Notes: a model not told the origin generated them from the letters alone. A DNA stretch of 64,000 nucleotides from Ailurus styani (GCA_002007465.1 LNAC01000102.1:4014147-4078146); one strand, 5' to 3'; positions 21,450 through 33,512 are shown, counted from the first letter of the stretch. Translations and numbers: made by a program.

Positions 21450-21641
21450 GGGGCGCCTGGGTGGCTCAGTTGTTAAGTGTCTGCCTTCGGCTAAGGTCAT
21501 AATCCCAGCGTCCTGGGACTGAGACCCCAACTGGGGTCCCTGCTCAGCGGGGAGCCTGCTTCTCCCTCTCCCCCTGCTTGTGTTCCCTCTCTCGCTTTTT
21601 CTCGTTCAAATAAATAAATAAAATCTTAAAAAAAAAATAAG
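21450..21641 (+). mobile_element. CAN-SINE
   Basis: Head ggggcgcctgggtggctcag. Flanked by acactcttttc and atactcttttc. Confidence 0.94.
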
Positions 21642-21743
21642 AGAAATACTCTTTTCATGCACTGAGCTGGCATGAGAATAAAACAGTAACATAATGGTTT
21701 TCTAACTTAGTAAGATTAAGTATATATTTTGTTGTTGTTGCTG

Positions 21744-21903
21744 TTAAAGATTTTTTATTTATTTATCTGACAGAGAGAGAGAGAGATCACAAGTAGGCAG
21801 AGAGGCAGGCAGGGGGAGGGAGAAGCAGGCTCCCTGCCAAGTCTAGGACCCTGAGATCATGACCTGAGCAGAGGCTTAACCCACTGAGCCACTCAGGTAC
21901 CCC
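21744..21903 (-). mobile_element. CAN-SINE with internal deletion
   Basis: Minus orientation. The segment between aagcaggctccctgcc and gaccctgagatcatgacc is shortened. Confidence 0.9.
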
Positions 21904-22169
21904 AAGTAAGTATCTTTCTATGATGGCTATGAATATGAATACTACCTTGAACATTATATTGCAAGTTTTTACCCATTGATTTTTATTGTAAGAGGCTGTT
22001 TATACTGGTCTATATTCTCTTAAAGCAATCTGAAATCTTGAAATAATTTTTAATATCCTATTAAGTTAAACATTTTAATTTATAAATTTTAAAATATTAT
22101 ATATTAACCTTAGCTATGGAATTCTGAATCTCATAACTGGTACAGTAAAAAGCTTAAGAATGTACTTAC

Positions 22170-22340
22170 AATTACAGGCTCTATTAATAGCCGGAAGAGT
22201 GTTCCTACTCGTATACTTCGACAGTTTAAAATGACACTGTCAAAGGAACTTTGGCAGCTTAAAGATACAGGATCAACTAAAGTTTCTTGAGACGTGACTT
22301 TACGACGTTTTAGAGGTGTGTTGACAATAGAATTACCAAA
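22170..22340 (-). CDS. SENP6: SENP6 exon: [17 protein letters not shown] block
   Basis: This 171-bp exon (57 codons, phase 0 at both ends) reads [20 protein letters not shown], then [20 protein letters not shown], then [19 protein letters not shown] is a basic patch that could act in nuclear import (inference), and DSVILNC is a hydrophobic patch like a SUMO-interaction motif. The acceptor is CTTTTTCAG and the donor is GTAAGTA. The segment [13 protein letters not shown] differs from the human sequence as I remember it and is one residue longer. Confidence 0.96.
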
Positions 22341-22589
22341 CTGAAAAAGAAAAAAATTTTTTTCACTTAATTAAGCAACTAAAACAAGGCTGCAAACGAA
22401 GGCTGCAAACGAAATGAAAGGCTTCTTCATATGCAAAGAAGCAACATAAAACATGTAATTATCAAAACATAAAAAGTTTTTACTTCAACAGGGGAATATT
22501 AATTTATCTCATATAACAGAAATCCTTCCTATTTTGTTCACCTATACCTGATCTAGTCATTACATGAAATTCCATTAATAGCACAGCAT

Positions 22590-22810
22590 TGAGAAATGGT
22601 AATTTGGGAATCAGATGGCCTAGGTTCAAATCATAGCTATACCACCTTTTAATTATCTGATTTTTAAAACAATAATAACTCCTTAAGGTTTGATTTCCTA
22701 AACTGCAAAATATTAAAACAGTATGTATTCAAATGAGGTAATGTATATAAGCAGCTTAGCACAGTGCTTCATGGACAATAAAATATTAGATAAAAGTCAG
22801 CTAGTAATAG
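22590..22810 (+). mobile_element. MIR SINE, sense
   Basis: gaatcagatggcctaggttc, aaatcatagctataccacct, gcttagcacagtgcttcatg. Ancient. Confidence 0.8.
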
Positions 22811-22855
22811 TGGTATTGGTGAGTTATAATGCTTGGATTAAATCAGCAAATTTTA

Positions 22856-23047
22856 AGATTTTTATTTGAGAGAGAGGTAAGAGCTAGAGAGACCACAAGC
22901 AGAGCGGGGGTGGGTGTGCAGGGGGAGAGGGAGAGGGAGAAGCTGACTCCCTGCTGAGCAGGAAGCCTGATTGGGGGGTGGGGAGGCGTGGGATTATGAC
23001 CCAAGTGGAAGTCAGCTGCTTAACTGACTAAGCCATCCAGGCATCCC
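22856..23047 (-). mobile_element. Older CAN-SINE
   Basis: Minus orientation with a G-rich middle; ends aagccatccaggcatccc. Diverged target duplication taaatcagcaaatttt / taaatcaacaattctt. Confidence 0.88.
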
Positions 23048-23358
23048 TAAATCAACAATTCTTTAGAAATCAGGTACTTAGGGGAATGGTTATTTACGAA
23101 AGGATTCTTCCTTATATATTTTAAAATGTTAAAGTACTTGATCTGTTAAGATTTCAGTCACTTCCACATGCAAATTAATAATATATTGACTATATAATTT
23201 AATGATACTGAAGTTACGCTAAAAATTTTATCATAATAAAACATGATCTTGCTAGAAAAAAAAAAAATCCCCTGCATACAGATAGGGACTATTCTCCCAC
23301 TGTCCCTCTAGAGACATTTCTATGATGTATGGCATAAGAAAAAAGTACATATTAAAAC

Positions 23359-23391
<33 letters not shown>
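23359..23391 (+). repeat. (CA)n microsatellite
   Basis: About 15 CA units following aaaacaaaa. Confidence 0.95.
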
Positions 23392-23395
<4 letters not shown>

Positions 23396-23814
23396 CTGCA
23401 AACTGCTATTTCAGGCTTATTAAGAGATTAATCATGAATATTTTCCCAAATTATTAATAGAAACCTATTAAAGAGGTTTAAAAGCTTTTTCTTTAGTTTC
23501 AGACTTATTTCTCCAAATTAAATGTTATTTAGTAAACATTAGTAGTAATTAAATGTTATTTAATAAAATACATAATTTAAGAGCTCCTCCAGTTGAATCC
23601 AAAGTAGAGAGACTGAGTCTAGAAGTGGGTGGTCCACATTCTCCCAAGAAGCCTTTAAAAGAGCACGAAGGTATCCTTATTATTCAGTGTACCAGTCTGA
23701 AAACTGTTCACTCACAAATTCCATCATATGAAAACCTATTATTTATTTAATTGAACCCTCCTAGGCTGGACATGTGAGTTCTTTCTGACCTTATCCCATG
23801 ACACACTATTCTGC

Positions 23815-24040
23815 AAGGATTTTTGCAGCTAATTCATGGTATATATAACCATTGCCAAATTGCCTTCCAGCATAGCTATACCAATTTACACACTCAACTT
23901 TCCATTCTCCAAACACTAACCAAAATGAACACTATTACATACTTAAAAATTTTCAACAATCTGACAGTTAACAAAACACATTTTAATTTCATTTTTAGTA
24001 CTTCATTACCTTTTTAAAAATCTATTCATTTCCTTTACTG
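23815..24040 (-). mobile_element. Probable old antisense L1 remnant
   Basis: Weak match to antisense L1 phrases: attgccaaattgccttccag, taccaatttacacactcaac. Low certainty. Confidence 0.4.
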
Positions 24041-24539
24041 ATTTTTCTGTGGTTTGTTTCCATTTCTTGATTTTTAAGAAACAAAAAACACATAAAGGAC
24101 CACCTCATACTGTCACACAGTTCACTGTTCTTCCCCCACTCATATTTACCTATCAAATTCAGTTTATGGTGTTTTGGTAAATGGTTGTGTACTTTCCATT
24201 CAATAAAATGTATTCATCTTTTCATTTACTATTTTTGCTTGGCTGAAATGCTTGAAAAGGCATTCCTAAAATTATATTAAAAACAGTAATCCATATTCTT
24301 CTATCATCATTATAGATACTTTGTTTTTCACTTGTTTTCCATCTTAACAACCAAATATATGTTTCCGTATTTTTATACTGGTAACAATTCCTGACATATA
24401 TATGTATACACATAGATAATTTTTTAACATACAAGTTTTTTTTTATTTTTAAAGTTTTTATAAAAATAAGAAAATATGTATAATATTTCTGTAACTTGGT
24501 ATTCCTACCCACCAATACCATGCAGAAATCCTAAAAGTC

Positions 24540-24870
24540 ATTTATACAGCTTAGTCAAAGGCTACATAACAGTCTACAGTATAGATATACCATAATTTCT
24601 TCAGCCATTTCCATATTAATGAACAATTATTTTGTTTGCACTTGTTTGCCAACAATCATGTTTCTATGTAGTCTTAGATACTCCCTCTCTGTAGGGAGAA
24701 GTTTCTTTTGAGATTGAGTCTAGGGAATGAATATTTTGGTCATTCATCACACATTCAAAAATTTAATACATGTTTTTATAATTGCTTTCCCAAAAGGCTA
24801 AAACAACTTTCTTTTCCACCTGCAAATTAGAAGAGTACCCTTTCCCTTGGAGTCTAGCCAGAAGTCCCTA
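24540..24870 (-). mobile_element. Old antisense L1 remnant
   Basis: atagatataccataatttct, tcagccatttccatattaat and aaaggctaaaacaactttct recall the antisense 3' region of old L1. Diverged. Confidence 0.5.
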
Positions 24871-25390
24871 TTAATCAATTCTGTATTAATTTTGAAAGTG
24901 TTAAGTTCATCTGAATTTTCTCCTTTTGTCTTTTTCTATCTTTAGATTACAAATTACAAACATGCCTTTCTAGATCCATTTACTGGCATAATTTCTCTTA
25001 TCTTTTGCCACCTGAACATTTAGAAATTTTTAGTATTAAAATATAAAGTAAAACATAGCAAAACAATAATATCATAGTATATCCAAGTTAAAAATGACTT
25101 CTCCCTGTCCACTAGATAATACAAATATACTTGTTCATACTTATATTTCACTATAAAGTTGCTTCTTCTTATTGAATTTTTCACATTTTAAGCTTTTAAC
25201 TTAATAGAAGTTAATTTTTGTATGTTTTAATGTTCCTTTAAATAATCTTCCAATCAGTTATTTTAAGCCCCACTTAATGAATAATTTATCTTTTTCTCCT
25301 AATGACACTGCTAAATTTCCCTCTAAAAAAGTATTTACATTCCAAAGGGGGGACTTAATCTGAATAAATGTCAATAAATGTGAAAAGTAC

Positions 25391-25623
25391 CTGGTCTTTC
25401 ATTCTTGCTTTTCTTGGCAATGTAACTGTATTTAACTCTGAATCTGCTGGAATGCTTCTTAGTTCATGCTCTACTCTACAGATATTTTCATTTAGTGCTG
25501 CTTCTACTTTTCCAGTGGATGGTGCTGGGGAAGAACATGCTGAATCAGCGGGTTGAGGAGATATGCTTTCTCTTCTGTTAGTCCTGTCATTGTCATCATC
25601 ATCATCATCACTGGACAAAATTA
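25391..25623 (-). CDS. SENP6: SENP6 exon: SIM and acidic run
   Basis: This 233-bp exon completes an Ile codon and reads [60 protein letters not shown] and [22 protein letters not shown] followed by six Asp is a classic SUMO-interaction motif (hydrophobic core plus acidic tail). The Ser-Pro-rich stretch is a likely phosphorylation region (inference). The Asp run is encoded by a pure GAT repeat of five units plus GAC. The acceptor is TTCTTTATAG. The donor GTACTTT is weak for this gene. Confidence 0.97.
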
Positions 25624-26229
25624 CTATAAAGAAAATGTTAAATACTTCAGGTATTTCATTTCTGTCAGTTGAATATGTAAATATATTATACCAAAGCGGG
25701 AAATATACCAAATTTGCTTTGGATCTCTTCCAGAACTGAGAATAAAAACGAATGAAGATACAATCCATTCTATCTGATGAAAAGTTAAATTTGGAGAAAA
25801 TTAAAAATGAAAACAGTGTAAGAACTGGCTTTTTAAAAAAAATAGAATATACAAATATGAAATTATTCTGTAGTCCATTACCATCACCCACACAGGAAAT
25901 ATACACAAGTTACAGAATAATTTAAATGTTTATCATAGATCTATTTCAGAGCTCTAGAAAGTCTCAAGAATGAAGATAATCTGCAATATGAATTGTTCAC
26001 AAAATGGCATGCATTGTAAATATATGTGAAGCTCCATGTGACTAAATAATTTTATTTCACATAGGAAATAACTAAAATCATAATTGGTCCTTGGGACAAT
26101 GTGGACCAGTGTGCATTGCTCAGTAAAGTCTGTGGAGTAAATGAATGTGGGCATGAAAAGATATTATGAAGGGAATTTGCTCTTAGACCTACTCATTATT
26201 GGTCTTATCAAACCCATCTTTATATCATT

Positions 26230-26440
26230 ATTCCCCAGAGCCACCCACAATGCAGTTGAGTCAAACCCTAACTCCTTACTATGGTTTATAAATGTACATA
26301 ATCAGGCCATCAACTTTCTTCACTATGCCATCTTCCCCTCTTTCTGCCCCAGGTACACCATCCACTTATATTTTGTTCCTCAAACTCCATAACTTGTTTT
26401 TGTCTGGATTGTAATTCCCCTAGTACTTTGCATCTTTGTC
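26230..26440 (+). mobile_element. L2 LINE fragment
   Basis: Diverged L2: aaccctaactccttactatg, taatcaggccatcaactttc, gtacaccatccac. Ancient. Confidence 0.6.
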
Positions 26441-26944
26441 ATCAAATATCAGGTTTTTGATTGATTACCCAACTTAAAGTAAGCACATAGGTACTTGGCA
26501 TATTCACAATAACTGATACACATTTTCTGTTGTTTTTTGTTGTGGATGTTTACTTGCTCTCTCCCCACTACATATAAACTATGCGAGAGCAGAATCATTA
26601 CCTTGTTTACTGCTATATTTCCTGAGTCTAAAAACCACCTTGTGAAGAAAAAGAATTTAAAAATCATATATTGAAGAACACATAACTTGTAGAAGCAATT
26701 TTCTTTTTTAGAATCCCACATGTAAATGTTTAATTAATACTTTTTGAGTAATCACATGTCCTAGAGAGGCATAATCCCAGCATCACTCCACTTGTCTTTT
26801 TTATTTTGCTGTCTACTCTCAGGAGCAAATGCTAAACTGGATCATTTTGGAACTATTTCACTAACAAAAAAAATGCTAACAAGCCAGATTAGCAGCCCTA
26901 AGCAGATTTATACATATTTGAAACAGGGTTTTTTAATTTACTAT

Positions 26945-27065
26945 TTACCTCAGTTTCTCTTCTCTGTGAAATTAGGGTCAAAAATGGTACCTATTTCAAA
27001 GAATTATCACAAAAAGTGATTTAATATACAAAAGGTTTTAGCACAGTGCCTGCCATATGTAAACT
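26945..27065 (+). mobile_element. MIR fragment, sense
   Basis: cctcagtttctcttctctgt and gcacagtgcctgccatatgt are MIR landmarks. Confidence 0.7.
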
Positions 27066-27429
27066 TTCAAAAAGAGTTCATGAACTGCATCATTTATTTA
27101 CAAAAAACCATATAGAAACATATATATTAAAGGGGAAGCAAACTTTCTATTGATAATTATTTTCATGGTGCTTCAGGGACATTAAAACCTCTATATCTAC
27201 TATAAAAAATTCACTTAAAACCCCAATGCTGCAACAGATAGAATTATACTCCATAGTTCTTGTTTTATTAACTTAAAATAAATGAAGTTTGTGCTCAATG
27301 ACACCATAATTGCAAAGCAAATGGGAAATGTGCAAAGACACCATATACTTAAAAATCTTGTTCTCATAGCTGATTTCATTCTGTATACAGAATACATTCT
27401 ATGTGGTATGTAAGATTCTGCATCAGGGT

Positions 27430-27780
27430 CTATGATGGACAAGTAGTGTCCCCTCAAAATTCATACATTAAAGCTCTAACCCCCGTTACTGTATTTGGAG
27501 ATAGAGCCGATAAGAAGGTAATGAATGTTAGATGAGGTCATAAAAGTGAAGCCTTGATCTAATAGGACTGGTGTCCTCCTAAGAAGAAATGAAGAGATTT
27601 CTCTGTGCAAGCATAGAAGAAAAGCCATGTTAAGGACACAGAAAGGAGGTGGCTGTCTACAAAGTGATGGCACCTTGATACTGGATTTCCAGCCTCCAGA
27701 ACTGTGAGAAAATAAAGTTCTCTTGTTTAAGCTACTCAGTCTACAGTATTCTGTTATGGCAACCCAAGCACACTAATACA
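27430..27780 (+). mobile_element. Solo LTR of MLT1 (ERVL-MaLR) type
   Basis: Non-coding ancient LTR: gtcccctcaaaattcataca, ctaacccccgttactgtatt, taggactggtgtcctcctaa, gcctccagaactgtgagaaa, gcacactaataca. No internal retroviral genes are seen next to it. Confidence 0.85.
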
Positions 27781-27784
27781 GGAT

Positions 27785-28030
27785 CTTTGTACTCATATTC
27801 CATCTTGTTCCCATAGGTATCAGCACATCCTTCTCTGTACTTCGTTCTGGGCTCTCTTCAAAAGTCACTTTATCAAAGGTGCCTATTTTACCACTATCTA
27901 AAATAGCACCCTTCCTCACCTAACAACTGTCGCTCTATTCCTTGGACCTAGCTTCACTTTTCTACACAGAATTTATCACCACTACTTGAGACACTGTACA
28001 TTTTAATTATCTGACCACCCAGGACATAAT
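27785..28030 (+). mobile_element. L2 LINE fragment
   Basis: actttatcaaaggtgcctat, ctatctaaaatagcaccctt, cagaatttatcaccactact match the 3' region of L2. Diverged. Confidence 0.7.
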
Positions 28031-28114
28031 AGAAGTTTCACTGTATTAAACTACTTTAATAGGATTACAAATTTAAGAACGATTAAGTAGATAAGGAAAA
28101 AAGACTGTTAGAAC

Positions 28115-28330
28115 CAGAAAAACCTCTGTTTTATTAAAATCTAAACTCCAACAGTTCCTAAGTATATAATATTGAGAAGTTAACTTCCTTAAGCCTAGGC
28201 TGCCTCATTTACAAAATGGGATGTATTCATGCCTACCTCACATGATTGTAAAAACCAAAATTGGTTAGCATATATACCTCTACCAGAAAACAAGGCACAT
28301 AATATTCAATAAATGGTATTTTTTATTACT
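28115..28330 (+). mobile_element. MIR SINE, sense
   Basis: gcctcatttacaaaatggga, gcctacctcacatgattgta, attcaataaatgg. Ancient. Confidence 0.8.
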
Positions 28331-28845
28331 AATACTAAATGTTCTTAAAACATTTTTCTATGTATTTCAATGGGAAATACTTAGTCTTCAATTTTTTTCC
28401 TTTTCTGAGCAGGGGAGGGAAAGAAATTTATGCTTTATGGTTTTAATTCATGCCTGTTATGATCCTAGGTTAAGATCTGAATAATAAACCACTTGAGACA
28501 CCTCAAAACTACAGAAATTTATTTATTTTTACTTATCACCTTAGCCTTATTAACTTCCAGTTCTCTCATCCTAGAAATCTCCTCAGGATTTCCTATATAA
28601 CATTTGGCTCAGTAATAGCATCCAGTTAACTACCTAGTGAGAGTTTTCTTCATATCTAACAATTAAAATGTAAAAACCTCACCATCAGGATTCAAATGAC
28701 ATTAACAATATTTAATATTGTACTGATGTAACATTAAAATGTATCATAAAATAGTCATCAAATACCAACACCATCATAATATAACATAACAGAATGTTGG
28801 TTGGACACTCATCACACAGTAATCATTTTTTTAATCGAGTTCTTT

Positions 28846-29047
28846 TTTTTTCCTCTTAAGATTTATTTATTTATCTTAGAGAGAGCATGAACAGAGGGGC
28901 AAAGGGGAACAGAGAGAGAAAATCTCAAGCAGACTCTGAGCATGGAACCTGATGTTGGATTTAAGCTCATGACCCTGACTGAGATCATGACCTGAATTGA
29001 AACCAAGACTTGGACACTTGGTTTCAACTAAGCCACCCAGGAACCCC
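28846..29047 (-). mobile_element. Older CAN-SINE
   Basis: Minus orientation; ends aagccacccaggaacccc. Flanked by agttctttt on both sides. Confidence 0.9.
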
Positions 29048-29929
29048 TAAGTTCTTTTTGAAAAATAAGCTAATGTACTTATTAGATCATTTGAAATAAC
29101 TGAATTAAAATAGAACTTGACATATTTCCAAGGTTAACATTTTTTTAAAAATTTTATCCCCTTTTATTTACCAGTTTTTAAAGTAATGATTTGGAACCTA
29201 AGCAGCCTCCAAAGGTAACCAATGGAGAGCTTTTCTTCTTTTGGGGAGACTAGGGAGGATATCATTATGAGCTAATTAATTTTAATATATTTGACACAAT
29301 TCGATAGTAGTCATGAAACCTTTTGTGACCCGAGTAGTCCCATTACTGATCAGTAGAAGCCCTTTCTTTTTACCTCCTGTGTTCTTCTGACATATCCATA
29401 GTTGTTTTGACTGCTTCCATGCTTCCTGAAGTGAGTAGATGATCTAGATCTATTAAACAGCCTCCTGCTCTGGACTTGGGGTCAGCCATTTCTCTGGGAA
29501 GTTCTAGTTATTTTTACTGAGAAATGGCATCCAAAAACACAAATATGGGAACTAGGATTGTTCAATTCTATTTAAGAGAATATAATAATCTCACACTATT
29601 ATCTCCAATTCAAGTTTAAAATTATGGAATTTTTACTTCTCTGATTTTACTTTTGAACTCCTTTAACACTGAAAATCTTGGTTTCATATATATTCATAAT
29701 ATAATTGGTTATTTGCTTTATCAATGTATATGTTTAAAAATACTAATACCAATATTATTAATAACAATATTACTAAGTACATTTAGGATTTCTTTGCAGT
29801 TCTACTTAACCTTAAAATGTACCACATTAGGAATGTATAGCCACAATATTAATTTAAATTCATTGGAAATAATTCTGTGTGTTCAAGCCACCAACTAGAT
29901 ACATAAATAGGTTCTTTAGTTCCATCCTG

Positions 29930-30360
29930 GTTTTGATTTTTTTTAAATTCCAATTTAATTTTGTTTTACAATCATATAAAACATTTACATGGTTCCAAAG
30001 TCAAATCTATAAAAAAAGAGTTTGTTTGGAAATACCTAACATCTATCCCTAAGTCCTACACTGTTTCCTGCCTTCTAACCAACTACTTTTTAAAATTAGT
30101 TTCTGGTATATCTTTCCATTAAAAAAAATCCTTATATTCATTCTCCCGCCCTTCATGAAGGGAAGCACATATTCACTCTGATCTGTACCTTGCTTTTATT
30201 CATTTTAAAGATCTTAGAAATCACTCTACGGAATATTAAGTGAGATCTTTCTCTCCTTTTATAGCTATGTATGCTATAGTTTATTCAACTACTTCCTGAT
30301 TGTTGCCAGTCTTTGGCTATTTATTACAAACAGGACTGCATTTCATATGCACACATATAT
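29930..30360 (-). mobile_element. Old antisense L1 fragment
   Basis: ttttgttttacaatcatata, catggttccaaagtcaaatc, tatttattacaaacaggact recall antisense L1 3' sequence. Confidence 0.65.
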
Positions 30361-30386
30361 GCACCTATGTCTAAAGGTAGGAAAAA

Positions 30387-30568
30387 GGGGCGCCTGGGTG
30401 GCTCAGTGGGTTAAAGCCTCTGCCTTCGGCTCAGGTCATGATCTCAGGGTCCTGGGATCGAGGCCCGCATCGGGCTCCCTGCTCTGCAGGGAGCCTGCTT
30501 CCTCCTCTCTCTGCCTGCCTCTCTGCTTACTTGTAACCTCTCTCTCTGTGTCAAATAAATAAAATCTT
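30387..30568 (+). mobile_element. Young CAN-SINE with 14-15-bp target duplication
   Basis: Intact head ggggcgcctgggtggctcag. The duplication taaaggtaggaaaaa lies directly before and after. Confidence 0.96.
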
Positions 30569-31053
30569 TAAAGGTAGGAAAAAGATTTAGGGGAAGAGTA
30601 AAAGTGGCCAGGCAGGGAACTAGTTTTCACTGAGTCCTTTTTGTGTATCAAATACTTTATTTACTGGGCTATGCTAGGCAGTTTAAATGGTATTTTATTT
30701 ACTTCCTCAAAAACACTGTCAGGCAGAAAATAATCCATTTACAAATCAGAGAGATTAAATTAACCAAGCCAAAGTTAGAAAGTTTGGCATAACTGGCATT
30801 TGACCTATGATCGGGGCCACGGTTTGTGCTTTTCTTTTTTTAACCATTTAAGATGGACAGGATGAGAACAGAGTCAGTTATTTTCCAACTACATGGACAG
30901 CTTTAATCATCTACCCGAAAAACATGTTACGTAACTGACACAAGAGATACCTACTAAAACTTCACTTCTCAAATATGCTCATGCTCACATTAAAAATATA
31001 TGTAAAAAATACTGGGTTGATATAAGTAATACTAAAGGGAGTAAAATACTTAC

Positions 31054-31351
31054 TTGGATCATTTAGGTCTGACAGGCTTGTTTTTCTTTCTTTCAGGTTT
31101 GTGATTTTGGCTACTTTTGCCCTAGGTAAAATGACTTTCCCATTAGTCTGTAAATAATTCTGTCTACTATCATCACAATTCACAATAATATCAACTGGAA
31201 TCTTTCCCACACTGTTGCCATAAAACTTCTTGGATGATAATGCTGTGTTTTGTGACTTCTGTCCTCCAGAATTCTGATGAATTGATGTTCTTAATAATGG
31301 TCCAGTAGATTCACTCAAAGTTATAGCTTGTCTGCAATTTCTTTGCAAATC
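31054..31351 (-). CDS. SENP6: SENP6 exon: DLQRNCRQ to LNDP, SUMO-interaction region
   Basis: This 298-bp core form (phase 0 start, ending one base into Ile) reads [80 protein letters not shown] and [30 protein letters not shown] is a second SUMO-interaction-like motif. The acceptor TTTTTCCTAAG gives exactly the LE-DLQRN junction that I remember in the human protein. The donor is GTAAGTA. An upstream in-frame acceptor would extend the exon to 31441 (see the separate entry). Confidence 0.96.
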
Positions 31352-31441
31352 CTTAGGAAAAAGAATACCACAACTTTGGCATTTGGTCTGATTTTCCTTT
31401 TCTTTTCCACATTTTGGACAATATCCACACTGTTTAGAAAC
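31352..31441 (-). CDS. SENP6: Alternative 5' extension of SENP6 exon: zinc-ribbon-like 30 codons
   Basis: Immediately upstream of the core acceptor, 30 in-frame codons are open: [20 protein letters not shown] then [10 protein letters not shown]. They start directly after a second acceptor (a T-rich tract, then GGAACTTAAG). CPKCG followed nine residues later by CQSC has the layout of a small zinc ribbon. Use of this acceptor keeps the frame with the upstream exon, which ends at LE in phase 0. The human canonical protein, as I remember it, lacks this segment. This could be an alternative 3' splice site, a normally included extension in this lineage, or a conserved relic. No transcript evidence is available here. 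Confidence 0.6.
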
Positions 31442-33153
31442 CTTAAGTTCCAAAAGAATAAAAAAAAAAGACTTTGGCATTTTATTTCAACATCATGGAA
31501 TAAAAAGTAAGATCTCAAAATTAAGTCTCTTACTCCCCGTCATCATCACCAAGGCCACCACAAAATGCTAAATACTAAATACATCATGTTACTTGGGATT
31601 TAGCATCAGGATGCTAGAAGGAATTTTAGGGACCACCTAGTCCAACAGTCTTCACAATGGGCCACGTATACTACTTAATGGCTAAATGAAGATCTTCTAT
31701 GGCATACAGAGAATAAATAATCTCAAATATCCACATATCATTCCGAAACCTGACTTGATTATGCCTCTGATGGAAAATTATCTCCTGCCAGAACTGTTCT
31801 CATAGTTAAAAGGAAAAAAAGTCCAACTTCCATTTGAAATATTATAATGACATACTGCCCTGGAGTATAAAAACCATGAAACGAAACAAAAGGACAATTT
31901 TAAATGTTGGAAAAAAAAATCAGTACTAAATATTGTTTAACAAAAACTTTTACAAGACAACTGATTTCTAAGACAGTGCTTCAAAAATATTTTAAGGAAG
32001 GCCTAACCTAGGTTACAACTGTTGAGATTACTAAACTTATTTTTGATGGTAGAGCTTCCCATGATTTGGGGCACACATCATTTAGGAGTTCAAGGATTCT
32101 TTTCATACTCATGTACTTATTTATGTGAAAAGGGTTCTTTAGCACATATAAGGAGGAAAAACATGAAGAGATGTTGAATCCTCTCTCAATATGCAACATA
32201 ATATTCATGGACATGGGAATTAAGGAAAACAGTCTATGTCTCTAATTAAGACATATATTTCCAATAATTTTACTTTTTATGTCAAATAATTATCAAATTA
32301 TAACATATAGTTTTAATCAAAAGTCTAGTATTAATAACCAAAATAACTCAATCAAAAACAAATCTTTTTTAAACACTTCAAGCCTTATATCATAGGAAGT
32401 AAGTGGATAAATACTTCTGGCAGTGAGATGACAGAGATCGTAATTATTAAATGCTATAGTATTTGAATGCTACCAGATCCATGTATGAAGTACGTTAACT
32501 GCTCTACTTTAAAACGTTACTCCTTTCACTGTGTCAACTATACATCCGATGTAACCATTTAAACTTCAAACAAAAAATGTTGAATGTCAACTTAAAAATA
32601 CATCAGAGAATACAAAGTTGTTTAATAAAGTCTTTTAGGTGACAGAAACCATCAAGCAGTTGCAGGAGGATTGACCCGTAAGTGGTAGTTACATATGATC
32701 ACTTGTGTAAACATAAGTTTCAAAATTTATTGAGCTAAATGCTTAAGTTCTATATATTGTATTCCATGTAAATTTATAACTCAAAAATATGTAGAAAAAA
32801 GTCTAAAGCCCAGCATTCTAGTCTTATCTCCTTGTTTTAAAGATGGGAAAACTGGCAAAAACTATTTACCTTGTCCTACATGATCCACAACAAAGCCATT
32901 CTATTATACCACATTACCTATTTAAGAATCTACCCCAGACAACAAAGAATGAAACCAAGCTTCAGCCAAGGCAAAGCTGAACTTAGTAGAACATCAGCTC
33001 ACTATGTCAGCATAGGTGAATTAAAAACAACCAACCAAAAAACCAAAAACATGTCTCTTTCTCTGGCAGTACATAGCAGAATTCAGTTATACTACTTGTG
33101 GAGTCTAGGTCTAAGGAATTTATTTTTCTCATAGCACTTTTGTTAGGGCCCCC

Positions 33154-33410
33154 ATGTATTTATAACAAATAGTTAGCAGGCAAACTATGCAAACAACTGG
33201 TTAGACACAATTTTAGGACAAATTATCTGAGATTTTAGCCTACTGTCAATAAGGGAACGAAATAATAGTATAGTTAAACCTTANATGTATTTATAACAAA
33301 TAGCAGGCAAACTATGCAAACAACTGGTTAGACACAATTTTAGGACAGATTATCTGAGATTTTAGCCTACTGTCAATAAGGGAACGAAATAATAGTATAG
33401 TTAAACCTTA
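33154..33410 (+). repeat. 130/126-bp direct duplication around a single N
   Basis: Bases 33154-33283 and 33285-33410 differ only by a 4-bp indel (ttag) and one A/G substitution, with one N between them at 33284. That is the pattern of two alleles placed side by side. Confidence 0.93.
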
Positions 33411-33512
33411 AACAACCAGGTTTGAACTGCATAGGTCCACTTACATGACAATTTTTTTTTATAAATACAGTACAGCACTATAAATGCATTTTCTCTCTCT
33501 TATGGTTTTCTT

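Larger units (their letters stand above)
16280..22169 (-). other. SENP6: SENP6 intron (5.9 kb) rich in SINEs
   Basis: Contains an interrupted L1 3' end (16932-17577) and about a dozen SINEs listed separately. Stretches 16300-16930 and 20370-21445 hold nothing recognised. Confidence 0.75.
22341..25390 (-). other. SENP6: SENP6 intron (3.0 kb)
   Basis: Contains a MIR, a SINE, a (CA)n run and two old antisense L1-like stretches, listed separately. A 13-bp unit aaggctgcaaacg is tandemly doubled near 22387-22412, close to the acceptor. Confidence 0.7.
25624..31053 (-). other. SENP6: SENP6 intron (5.4 kb)
   Basis: Contains L2 pieces, an MLT1-like LTR, two MIRs, an antisense L1 and two SINEs, listed separately. 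Nothing is recognised at 25650-26220, 28335-28840 or 29050-29925. Confidence 0.7.

Noticed and set aside
23359..23391. CRISPR-like or other organised repeat array
   Set aside because: Simple dinucleotide repeat; there are no spaced repeats anywhere in the window and the genome is mammalian.
27430..27780. Endogenous retrovirus with genes
   Set aside because: Only a solo MLT1-like LTR is present; no gag, pol or env sequence is next to it.
31441..31518. Upstream continuation of the exon frame towards [13 protein letters not shown]
   Set aside because: Lies in the pyrimidine tract and intron before the GGAACTTAAG acceptor; no upstream splice or start is needed because the exon is internal.
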